Shown in pieces: positions 9,140 to 16,881 of a stretch of DNA of 64,000 nt (the first letter of the stretch is position 1; each line of letters opens with the position of its first letter). Source of the stretch: Candidatus Cloacimonadota bacterium (GTDB lineage Bacteria > Cloacimonadota > Cloacimonadia > Cloacimonadales > WRIO01); contig WRLO01000001.1 of assembly GCA_009777575.1 (NCBI GenBank), forward strand, positions 102,304 through 166,303, written 5' to 3'. Under the pieces are notes generated by a model. It worked only from the letters and a program-made list of their open reading frames with translations. It did not search any database and had not been told where the DNA came from. A program made the position numbers and the translations under genes.

Positions 9140-9505
9140 ATGGAAGATTTTTTTTTAAAACCTCCAAGTGAGAAAACTCCAGAGCCCAAAACTCAGATGT
9201 CACTGGAAGATAAGATACAAAAACTAATCAAAATGTGTACTACTTACAAAGAAAAGTATGACGCTTTGAAAATAGATTTTGAAAAGACTTTGACAAGTAA
9301 TATCGAATTGGAAGATGAAAAAACTCAAATTATTAGTGAGAAACATTTCTTAGAGCAAAGAGTTATACAACTAGATGCTGAGTTACAAGAAAAAATGTCA
9401 GAAATCGAAAAACTAAATGCTTCAAACAATGAGCTGGATAACATCACCAAAACAGCGGCTTTAAGAATAGATAAACTGCTATCTGAGTGTGAATTTGATA
9501 TTTAA
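9140..9505 (+). CDS. Coiled-coil protein, ZapB-like, next to zapA
   Basis: 121 residues, mostly one predicted coiled coil from about residue 20 to 110 with heptad-like runs (MSLEDKIQKLIKMCTTYKEKY, VIQLDAELQEKMSEIEKL), after a short proline-rich head (KPPSEKTPEPK). No signal peptide or membrane segment. It begins 4 nt after pheT and ends 2 nt before zapA. Small coiled-coil proteins in this position are often ZapB-like division-ring factors; the context supports that, but coiled coils cannot be assigned by similarity alone. Confidence 0.8.
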   Translation: MEDFFLKPPSEKTPEPKTQMSLEDKIQKLIKMCTTYKEKYDALKIDFEKTLTSNIELEDEKTQIISEKHFLEQRVIQLDAELQEKMSEIEKLNASNNELDNITKTAALRIDKLLSECEFDI

Positions 9506-9507
9506 AT

Positions 9508-9789
9508 ATGCCTGAAATGCAAATAGTTGATGTGTCGGTTCATGGCGTAAATTTGAGATTGCTGAGTGAAGAGCCAGAAGAGGTAATTGCCCTTGCGAAA
9601 GAACTAGAAATGAACATAATTTCTTTGGTCAATCAGTATCCAAGGATAAAAGATATCAACCTTCTGACATTGGCTTGTCTAAAGGCTTTAGAAGATAATA
9701 AAAGACTGAAACTTGAAATTAAAGAGCTTGTCGCCGAAAGAGAAAAGCTAAATAATACGGTTCAAGGTTTTTTATATAGTATAGATTAA
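9508..9789 (+). CDS. zapA: Cell division protein ZapA
   Basis: 93 residues with the ZapA plan: a beta-rich head (VSVHGVNLRLLSEEPEEVIALAKEL), the helix with LLTLACLKALEDNKRL, and a C-terminal coiled coil (LEIKELVAEREKLNNTVQ). ZapA binds FtsZ and bundles protofilaments at midcell. The gene starts 2 nt after the coiled-coil gene, without its own clear Shine-Dalgarno, which suggests translational coupling. A 6S RNA gene follows directly, as in E. coli. Confidence 0.9.
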   Translation: MPEMQIVDVSVHGVNLRLLSEEPEEVIALAKELEMNIISLVNQYPRIKDINLLTLACLKALEDNKRLKLEIKELVAEREKLNNTVQGFLYSID

Positions 9790-9790
9790 A

Positions 9791-9965
9791 TATAGCCTGC
9801 GGTATTCGTGATAGGAAATTGTGATGGAACCAAAGTCCTATGGGGAATTGATCCCTTGTTGCCATATAAACCTTTTGGAGAATGTGTCTACAGCAAGGTA
9901 GATGCCCACCTTATAAAAAAGGTTCAAAGGACAATACCTACACGATACTTGCGGGTCCTATATTT
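9791..9965 (+). ncRNA. ssrS: 6S RNA
   Basis: The segment right after zapA folds as one long hairpin closed by its ends: 9791-9815 (TATAG, CCTGCGGTATTCGTG, ATAGG) pairs with 9937-9962 (CCTA, CACGATACTTGCGGG, CTATA), and an inner stem AACCTTTT/AAAAGGTT (near 9868 and 9918) closes the apical part. The unpaired middle forms the large bubble that mimics an open promoter and traps RNA polymerase holoenzyme. The length of about 170 nt and the zapA-ssrS linkage fit the family. I see no open frame. A covariance search would settle it. Confidence 0.8.
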
Positions 9966-10008
9966 TGAGTAGTTGTTTTCTAACAACTAAAAAAATGGAG
10001 GATAACCT

Positions 10009-11580
10009 ATGAGTCCCATAGTTTATATATTGTTGCCCTGCATGGGTTTAATAGTTGGTTTAACTATATCGTTTCTGATTTATATCAGTAAAAAACAAAC
10101 AGCCTTTCACGAAATTTCAAATACCAAGAAAATAGTGAATGATTTACTGGAAACTAGTAAGAAAGAAGCAGTTGCTTTGAAGAAAAAGGCTATTCTCGAT
10201 GGTAAAGATGAATGGTTTAAAACACAAAAAGGTTATGAAAACGAAATCAAAGAAAGGCAATCAGAATTAAGGGTTAAAGAGAAAAAAGTCGATGAAAAGA
10301 TGGAAAGCTTTGAAAAAAGACTAAATACCCTTGATAAAAAAGAATTTTCATTGTCAGAGTATGAAAAAACACTGAAAAAGACAGAAAGTGACATTGAACG
10401 CAGAAAAGTAGACCTAGAACGAATAATCAATGATACAAAGAAAAAATTACTTGAAGTTAGTGGTTTTACAAAAGAACAAGCTATTGATGCTATCCGAAAA
10501 GAATTACTTGACGACGCTCGCACTATCACAGCTAGCGAAATACGAAAAGAAATTGAACAATTGAAGATAGACGGACACAAAAAAGCAGTAGAAATAATCG
10601 CTACCGCAATCCAACGAATAGCAGTCGATCATGTGTCAGAAACTACTGTATCGGTGGTGTCATTACCGTCTGATGAAATGAAAGGTCGAATTATTGGTCG
10701 CGAAGGCAGAAATATTAGGGCTTTTGAAAAAGCATCTGGAGTTGACCTAATCATTGACGATACTCCTGAAGCGGTCGTTTTAAGCTGTTTTGACCCTGTG
10801 AGAAGAGAAGTTGCTAAAATCTCACTCGAAAAACTCATCTCTGATGGGAGGATTCATCCTGGAAGAATTGAAGAATTAGTAGAAAAAACCCGAAAAGAGA
10901 TGGATTCAACTCTCATATCAGTGGGCGAAAAAGCCTGTCTCGATACAAACATACACAATATTTCCTCAAATATCATTAAATTGATTGGTAGATTGAATTA
11001 CCGGACAAGTTATGGGCAAAATGTGTTACAACATAGCATTGAAACTGCTTGGATTTGTGGTGCAATGGCAGCTGAGCTTGGTCTGGATCAGGACATTGCA
11101 AGAAGATGCGGTTTTTTACATGATCTCGGTAAAGCTCTAGATCACGAGTTAGAGGGTTCACATGCAATACTCGGTGCAAATTTTGCCAGAAAAAATGGTG
11201 AAAGTAAACTTGTAGTAAATGCCATCGAAGCTCATCATGAGGAAATACCCGCAGAAAGCGTTTATGCTGTTCTTGTAATAGCTGCTGACGCAGTTTCTGG
11301 AGCAAGACCGGGTGCAAGACGTGAAGTACTGGCTACATATATGCAAAGATTGGAAAAACTCGAAGACATAGCAAACAATATCGAAGGTGTTCACAAATCA
11401 TATGCAATACAAGCAGGTAGAGAATTGAGAATAATTGTTGACCCAACAAATATAAATGATGAAAAAACCGTTTTTGTTGCTACTGATATAGCTAAAAAAA
11501 TAGAACAGGAAATCCAATACCCTGGTATTATCAAGGTGACCGTGATTAGAGAAACCCGTCAGACAGCGATAGCTAAATAG
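10009..11580 (+). CDS. rny: Ribonuclease Y
   Basis: 523 residues, the typical length. One N-terminal membrane helix (about 3-25), a long charged coiled coil (30-190), a KH RNA-binding domain (GRIIGREGRNIRAFEKASGV) and an HD phosphohydrolase domain (LQHSIETAWICGAMAAELG, FLHDLGKALDHELEGSH, AIEAHHEE, AADAVSGARPGARRE). It is a membrane-bound endonuclease that starts mRNA decay. ATG follows GGAGG by 7 nt. It stands alone after the 6S gene; a weak terminator follows at 11613. Confidence 0.97.
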   Translation: MSPIVYILLPCMGLIVGLTISFLIYISKKQTAFHEISNTKKIVNDLLETSKKEAVALKKKAILDGKDEWFKTQKGYENEIKERQSELRVKEKKVDEKMESFEKRLNTLDKKEFSLSEYEKTLKKTESDIERRKVDLERIINDTKKKLLEVSGFTKEQAIDAIRKELLDDARTITASEIRKEIEQLKIDGHKKAVEIIATAIQRIAVDHVSETTVSVVSLPSDEMKGRIIGREGRNIRAFEKASGVDLIIDDTPEAVVLSCFDPVRREVAKISLEKLISDGRIHPGRIEELVEKTRKEMDSTLISVGEKACLDTNIHNISSNIIKLIGRLNYRTSYGQNVLQHSIETAWICGAMAAELGLDQDIARRCGFLHDLGKALDHELEGSHAILGANFARKNGESKLVVNAIEAHHEEIPAESVYAVLVIAADAVSGARPGARREVLATYMQRLEKLEDIANNIEGVHKSYAIQAGRELRIIVDPTNINDEKTVFVATDIAKKIEQEIQYPGIIKVTVIRETRQTAIAK

Positions 11581-11612
11581 TTTATTTCCAAATTGTAACT
11601 CCCTGCAAAATA

Positions 11613-11638
11613 GTCATGTGAAAGCCATGACATTTTCT
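11613..11638 (+). terminator. Weak terminator after rny
   Basis: GTCATG (11613-11618), 7-nt loop, CATGAC (11626-11631), then ATTTTCT. The stem is only six pairs and the T-run short. Confidence 0.4.
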
Positions 11639-11968
11639 GAAAGGTTTTATTATCAGTCAGTTACGTTACAATGTCATTTTTCAAGGTGTCTGTTTCGATA
11701 ATTTTATCTTCATAGAACTCTTCGCTCTATAACTCATCTAGTGGCTCGTTCATCAATGCTCGTAATTATGATATATAAGTTATTCCTTTTCTCATAGCAA
11801 AGTCGACAAATTCTACTGTTTTAATTTTGAATTCGTAGGCAAAGAACATCTCATAACAATATTCCTTAATTTCAAATTGTAAGTCAAGCAATATTTGATA
11901 TGACGACTTTTATGTTTGCGATCTTTCTGGGTGTATATCATTACATAAAACATACAGTTTATACTTAA
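11639..11968 (+). other. Decayed sequence without an intact gene
   Basis: No intact gene on either strand. The minus strand has a 42-codon open stretch at 11813-11941 starting MIYTQKDRKHKSRHIKYCLT and, in another frame, a run with YEFKIKTVEFVDFAMRKG before a stop. Both look protein-like but are broken, as expected of a decayed coding sequence. It lies directly upstream of a transposase pseudogene, so old mobile-element debris is the simplest reading. Confidence 0.35.
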
Positions 11969-12860
11969 AGCCTCCAGAAACCTCGTACATATCGCAAGAA
12001 AGCTCGAAAAGTATATCTAAAAGTAGCTCGTAAAAAGAACAAGACTCGCAAAGAAATCCGTAGAGGAATTGGTCAACAAATCAGATTCGTCAAAAGAAAT
12101 TTAAAAATAATAGAAGCATATTTGTCCTCTGGTAGCGGATTGAAGCTAAAACGAATTAAACGATTGTTAACAATTAAACAATTATTTTCTCAGCAGTTAG
12201 AAATGTTCAAAAAACAATAAAAATCAGGTCAAAAATCGTATTGTGAGTTTATGTCAGCCCTGGGTGCGTCCTATTGTTAGAGGCAAAGCAAAAGCAAAGT
12301 GTGAATTTGGAGCTAAGATACAACTTAGTGTCACAGAGGGTTTTACAAGATTAGAACGTATATCTTATGATGCATATAACGAAAGTGAAGATTTTATTGA
12401 TATCATTGAGCGATGGAAAAAACGAAATGAGCATTATCCTGCAAAAGCACTTGCAGACGAGATTTATCGTAACAAAAAAAATCTAATATATTGCAAAGAA
12501 CATGGCATTGAGATGCTCGGAAAACCCTTAGGACGACCTAAAAAAGGAGTTGTAGCAGACAAAAAACGGACTCGACTCAACGAAATTAAACGAGTTGAAG
12601 TTGAACGTAAAATCAGCTATGCCAAAGGGTCTTATGGCTTAGGACTAGTCAAAACAAAACTTCAAACAACTAGTAAATCCGTAATAACTCTATCGATAAT
12701 CGCTATGAATATAGCCCACGCAGTGAGGCTTATTTTTGTTCTAATTTTTAAAGCCGTTTTTTACCCAATAAAAAATAGAATAAATATGATTGGACTGACC
12801 AAATTACTCTATGACCAAAAAAATAATTGGCTAATTGGAAAAATTACTGTTGTTCAGTAG
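11969..12860 (+). pseudogene. IS5-type transposase remnant, N-truncated and frameshifted
   Basis: Two frames together give the C-terminal two thirds of an IS5-type DDE transposase. The first (11969-12220) reads PRTYRKKARK and KEIRRGIGQQI and stops at TAA 12218; the second continues with RIVSLCQPWVRPIVRGKAKA, LADEIYRN, GKPLGRPKK, ending at 12860. Ignoring the T at 12218 joins them as KKQ-KNQVKNRIVSL, so a single inserted base caused the break. An in-frame stop at 11966-11968 marks loss of the N-terminal part. I see no intact inverted repeats. The element is dead. Confidence 0.8.
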
Positions 12861-12968
12861 GCTTTATTTAGATTTGGAAATAATGCCACCAGCATAGTTA
12901 CAATATGTTAATGGAATCCATGTGTCGTAGGTCAATTTTTTTAATAATGAAATGAGTGGTATAAGGAA

Positions 12969-15716
12969 TCAATTTAAAATAAATTTTTTCAATTCCTCCA
13001 ATTTTTGATATGCTTGTAAAGGTGTCAAATTGTTTAAATCTAAATCAATTATCATATCTTTCAAAGAACTTATTTTTTGTTCTTTTTGATAAGTATCTTC
13101 TACTAAAATGTCAAATAGATTTACTTGGGCATTGTTATGTAATTGTTTTTTGATTTTTGCAGTTAGTCCTTGAGGACTGATTTCGATAGCTTCTAAATTT
13201 TTTAGTATTTCTTTAGCTCTGATAATAACTTTTTGAGGAACTCCAGCAAGCCTAGCTACTTGAATTCCATAACTTTGGTCAGCTCCTCCTCTTTCAATTT
13301 TTCTGATAAAGACGATTTTTTCATTCCATTCTTTTACAGAAATATTAAAATTTTTGACACCTTCGAGGATATGTTCAAGTTCAGTTAGTTCATGATAATG
13401 TGTTGCAAATAGTGTTTTTGCAGAAATCTGCGGAGTATTATGAATAAACTCAACAATAGACCAAGCGAGTGATAGTCCATCAAAAGTGCTAGTGCCTCTC
13501 CCAATTTCATCGAGTAAAATTAAAGAATCAGTGGTAGCAGAATGTAAAATATTTGCAGTTTCAATCATTTCAACGAGAAAAGTGCTTTGACCCATAGCCA
13601 GATTGTCAGAAGCCCCTACTCTAGTAAAAATACGGTCAAAAACCGGAATATTTGCATCTTCACAAGGTATAAAACAACCTATTTGAGCCATAAGTATACA
13701 TAATCCAATCTGCCTTAAATATGTCGATTTTCCAGCCATGTTTGGTCCTGTAAGTAAAGCGATTTTATAATCTTTATTGTTTAAATAGACATCATTGGGA
13801 ATAAATTGTTCTTCTGTAAGAATTTTTTCAATGACAGGGTGTCTGCAAGCGCTCATTTTTAGGATGCCTTCATTGTTGTAAACAGGTTTTTCATAGCGGT
13901 TTTGCCAACTGACAAAACCGAAATTTGCTAAAACGTCGAGTTGAGCGATGATTTCTACATATTGTAGTAAAATATCAATTTTTAAACTCAGTTTTTTTCT
14001 TAGTTCTGAAAAAATTTCGTACTCTATACTTTTAATTCTCTCCTCAGCTCCGAGAACCCTAGATTCGTGTTCTTTTAATTGGGGAGAAATATATCGTTCA
14101 CAATTTACAAGAGTTTGTTTACAGATATAGTGATTAGGAACTTTGTTTTTATGTGTATTTGTTATTTCAATATAATACCCAAAAACTTTATTAAACCCGA
14201 CTTTTAATGATGGAATCCCAGTATTTCTTTTTTCAGACTCTTCAAGTTTTGCAATCCAGCTTTTACCATCTTTAGAGATTTGCCTAAGTTCATCAAGCTC
14301 AGTATGGACACCTTCTTTGATGATATTGCCTTCAGTGATTGTATGGACAGGATTAGGCAGGATAGTGTTCTTAATAAGATTGATAATATCAATAAAATTT
14401 CCTATTTTACCTTTAAGCTCAGCAATCATAGATGATTTGTATTCAGACAATACTTGAATGATAGCAGGTGAAGATTCAAGAAAGCTCACAAGAGTTAATA
14501 AATCTCTTGGATTGACTCTTAAAGTTGCGAGTTTGCTTATAATACGACTCAAATCACCAATCTCATTAAATAAATCTCTTAAATCTTTGGTCCAAGCTAT
14601 TTTATCTTTGAAATCTTCAACAGCATCTTGTCGTGAATAAATATCCATGATATTAATCAAAGGGTAGCTCATCCATTGATAAAGTAATCGTGACCCCATC
14701 GGAGTCTTTGTTTGATCTAAAACATCAATCAAAGATCCTTGTCGTCCTCCATATCGCATGGATTGAAAAAGCTCGAGATTTCTTCTAGTAGTCTCATCAA
14801 TAACCATAAAAGAATCTAAAGAATAATATCTGATAGAAGTAATATGATTCAGTTCTTCTTTTCTTAGATTTTTTATGTATGTGAGAGCTGCTGCTGCAGC
14901 AATCAAGGCATGTTTTTTATTTCTACCACCTATACTTTCAATAGTTTGAATTTGAAAATGTCTTTTTAAAACAGAATTTGCTTCCTCAAAATCATAAAAC
15001 CAGCTATTATGAATAGAAAAAGTGCAATTGTAGTCTAAATCGAGGTTTTTAATTTTTTCTAAGGTATTTTCACATTCTACAATAATTTCTTTAGGTTTTT
15101 GTCTAAGTAATTCGTCTTTTAGGTTCAAAACAGGGAGTTCAGTGAACAAGAAATCGCCAGTAGAGAGGTCAAGAAGTGCAAGCCCCGCTGTGAATTGCTG
15201 ATTTATAGCAGATTTTTGAAAATTGTTTTCATTGCTATTTAATACAACCTCAGTGTTTTCTTGTTTTTTATCTTTTGAATCAATAAACACAGAAGCCAAA
15301 AAATTATTGCTATTTCCAGCAAGAAGTTTTTCGTCCAGAATAGCCCCAGGTGTGATAATCTCAACAATGTCTCTTTTAACAATGCCCTTAGCAAGTTTAG
15401 GGTCTTCTATTTGTTCTACAATCACAACTTTTTGTCCTGCTTTGACAAGTTTATCTAGATAAGAATCTAAGGCATGATATGGAAATCCAGCCATAGCTGG
15501 AGCATCTGCTTGTGATTTGTTTCTTGCAGTGAGTGTGATGCCTAGAATTCTAGCAGCAATCTTGGCATCATCAAAAAAAGTCTCAAAAAAATCTCCCATC
15601 CTGAAAAGAATCAACTTGTCAGGATGTTTTTTTTTCACATCCATAAATTGTTTTACAAAAGGTGTTATTTTGTTCCCGTTCATAATAACTTTTCGTTTTC
15701 TCCATTCGTTTCTCAC
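12969..15716 (-). CDS. mutS: DNA mismatch repair protein MutS
   Basis: 915 residues. N-terminal mismatch-binding domain with TPFVKQFMDVKKKHPD and FRMGDFFETFFDDAK (Phe-X-Glu type contact), connector, core and clamp domains, then the ATPase: Walker A GPNMAGKSTYLRQ, Walker B region LDEIGRGTSTFDG, FATHYHELTELE. It recognises mismatches and recruits repair. I used GTG 15716, which overlaps the preceding stop by 4 nt (GTGA); ATG at 15683 is equally possible and gives a more typical N-terminus. Last gene of alaS-heptosyltransferase-mutS. Confidence 0.96.
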   Translation of the reverse strand: MRNEWRKRKVIMNGNKITPFVKQFMDVKKKHPDKLILFRMGDFFETFFDDAKIAARILGITLTARNKSQADAPAMAGFPYHALDSYLDKLVKAGQKVVIVEQIEDPKLAKGIVKRDIVEIITPGAILDEKLLAGNSNNFLASVFIDSKDKKQENTEVVLNSNENNFQKSAINQQFTAGLALLDLSTGDFLFTELPVLNLKDELLRQKPKEIIVECENTLEKIKNLDLDYNCTFSIHNSWFYDFEEANSVLKRHFQIQTIESIGGRNKKHALIAAAAALTYIKNLRKEELNHITSIRYYSLDSFMVIDETTRRNLELFQSMRYGGRQGSLIDVLDQTKTPMGSRLLYQWMSYPLINIMDIYSRQDAVEDFKDKIAWTKDLRDLFNEIGDLSRIISKLATLRVNPRDLLTLVSFLESSPAIIQVLSEYKSSMIAELKGKIGNFIDIINLIKNTILPNPVHTITEGNIIKEGVHTELDELRQISKDGKSWIAKLEESEKRNTGIPSLKVGFNKVFGYYIEITNTHKNKVPNHYICKQTLVNCERYISPQLKEHESRVLGAEERIKSIEYEIFSELRKKLSLKIDILLQYVEIIAQLDVLANFGFVSWQNRYEKPVYNNEGILKMSACRHPVIEKILTEEQFIPNDVYLNNKDYKIALLTGPNMAGKSTYLRQIGLCILMAQIGCFIPCEDANIPVFDRIFTRVGASDNLAMGQSTFLVEMIETANILHSATTDSLILLDEIGRGTSTFDGLSLAWSIVEFIHNTPQISAKTLFATHYHELTELEHILEGVKNFNISVKEWNEKIVFIRKIERGGADQSYGIQVARLAGVPQKVIIRAKEILKNLEAIEISPQGLTAKIKKQLHNNAQVNLFDILVEDTYQKEQKISSLKDMIIDLDLNNLTPLQAYQKLEELKKFILN

Positions 15717-16867
15717 TTTTCATCCAACAACACATTTTCCTCAAACATTTTTTGAAACACATCAAAAAGCTCAGAACTAGTTATATTTCTGAAGCATTCA
15801 AGGGTATTTTTTTTACAAGTTTTACCTCCATGTAAAGAGCATGGTTGGCAGTGAATATTTTTTTGCAGAACAACTGCTTTTTCATTTAAGGGTCTGAAGC
15901 CCAATCTTGTATGAGTAGCACCATATAAAATAATTTGAGGTTTCTTCAAAGCTGCAGCAATGTGCATAGGTCCGGAATCATTTGTAATGACCAAGTCCAA
16001 TAATGAGATGCTTGCTATTAGTTCTGTGATATCAAAAGCACCTACAAGATCATACAATTTTGTATTCGTTAATGATTTTAAATTTAAAAATAAGAGTTTT
16101 TCATTCCAGCTCCCGAAGATCAAAAAACTACATTTCCAATAATCTGGAACTTCAGAGATAAAATTAGCAAATTTAGCTAAAGGGCATTGTTTCGTAAAAT
16201 GAGAAGCCCCGGGGAAAATGCCAATTAGATATCTATCGGCTGGAATATTGTAGTTCATAAATTTTTCTTTAACAGTTAGTAGCGTGTGTTTACATACATT
16301 TAGCTTAGGGTAATACAGTGATGATACAGGGAAGCTTAGATTAGGTAGTTGTAGCGGGATGTTTTGAGTTATCGTTTTCCATTTATGACTATTAATAAGA
16401 ATATCAATAGTGTTAATATAATTAGAAACGACAGAGTCAATTTGTTTTAAAGATATTTTTTTTATGATCAATCTTCTTAATAAATGCTGTTTATTATAAG
16501 TGATATTTTTTTTAGCTCTGCAGAAGAGTTTAATTAAAAAAGTATTAAATTTATTTTGTAAATCAATCACAAAATCAAATTTCTCTTTTCTTAAAGCTCT
16601 CAATAAATTTATTTTATCATCCCATACATGAACTTTATGGATCAAAGGAAAAGAAATATTGGCATCCTCGTTTTGCATATCTAACTCATTTGAAATAGAT
16701 AAATTAGTTTCTAAAACAAAACAATGATTAACCATCTGAGCATATTCAGATTTTGTTAAATAATGTATTTCTATACCGTTAAAAATAGATTTTAAAAACC
16801 TAACAGTCGATTCAGTCAAAACAACATCACCTAAAGAGCTAAGCCTTATAAATAGTATTTTAATCAT
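15713..16867 (-). CDS. Lipopolysaccharide heptosyltransferase (glycosyltransferase family 9)
   Basis: 384 residues with the GT9 pattern: N-terminal ILFIRLSSLGDVVLTESTVRFL, FDFVIDLQNKFNTFL, FPGASHFTKQCPLAKFANFI, and C-terminal LVITNDSGPMHIAAALKKPQIILYGATH. These enzymes transfer heptose from ADP-heptose to the lipopolysaccharide inner core at the cytoplasmic membrane, so the cell is expected to make lipopolysaccharide. A cysteine-containing tail (CQPCSLHGGKTCKK) is common in the family. It starts 14 nt after alaS and overlaps mutS by 4 nt. WaaF versus WaaC type cannot be decided here. Confidence 0.9.
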   Translation of the reverse strand: MIKILFIRLSSLGDVVLTESTVRFLKSIFNGIEIHYLTKSEYAQMVNHCFVLETNLSISNELDMQNEDANISFPLIHKVHVWDDKINLLRALRKEKFDFVIDLQNKFNTFLIKLFCRAKKNITYNKQHLLRRLIIKKISLKQIDSVVSNYINTIDILINSHKWKTITQNIPLQLPNLSFPVSSLYYPKLNVCKHTLLTVKEKFMNYNIPADRYLIGIFPGASHFTKQCPLAKFANFISEVPDYWKCSFLIFGSWNEKLLFLNLKSLTNTKLYDLVGAFDITELIASISLLDLVITNDSGPMHIAAALKKPQIILYGATHTRLGFRPLNEKAVVLQKNIHCQPCSLHGGKTCKKNTLECFRNITSSELFDVFQKMFEENVLLDEK

Positions 16868-16881
16868 TTCTTTTCAGTCAA

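Noticed and set aside
10233..10580. Minus-strand 115-codon ORF inside rny
   Set aside because: Ser/Phe-rich shadow of the lysine-rich coiled coil.
11969..12860. Programmed frameshift in the IS5-type transposase
   Set aside because: No slippery heptamer at the break, and the N-terminal part is also lost.
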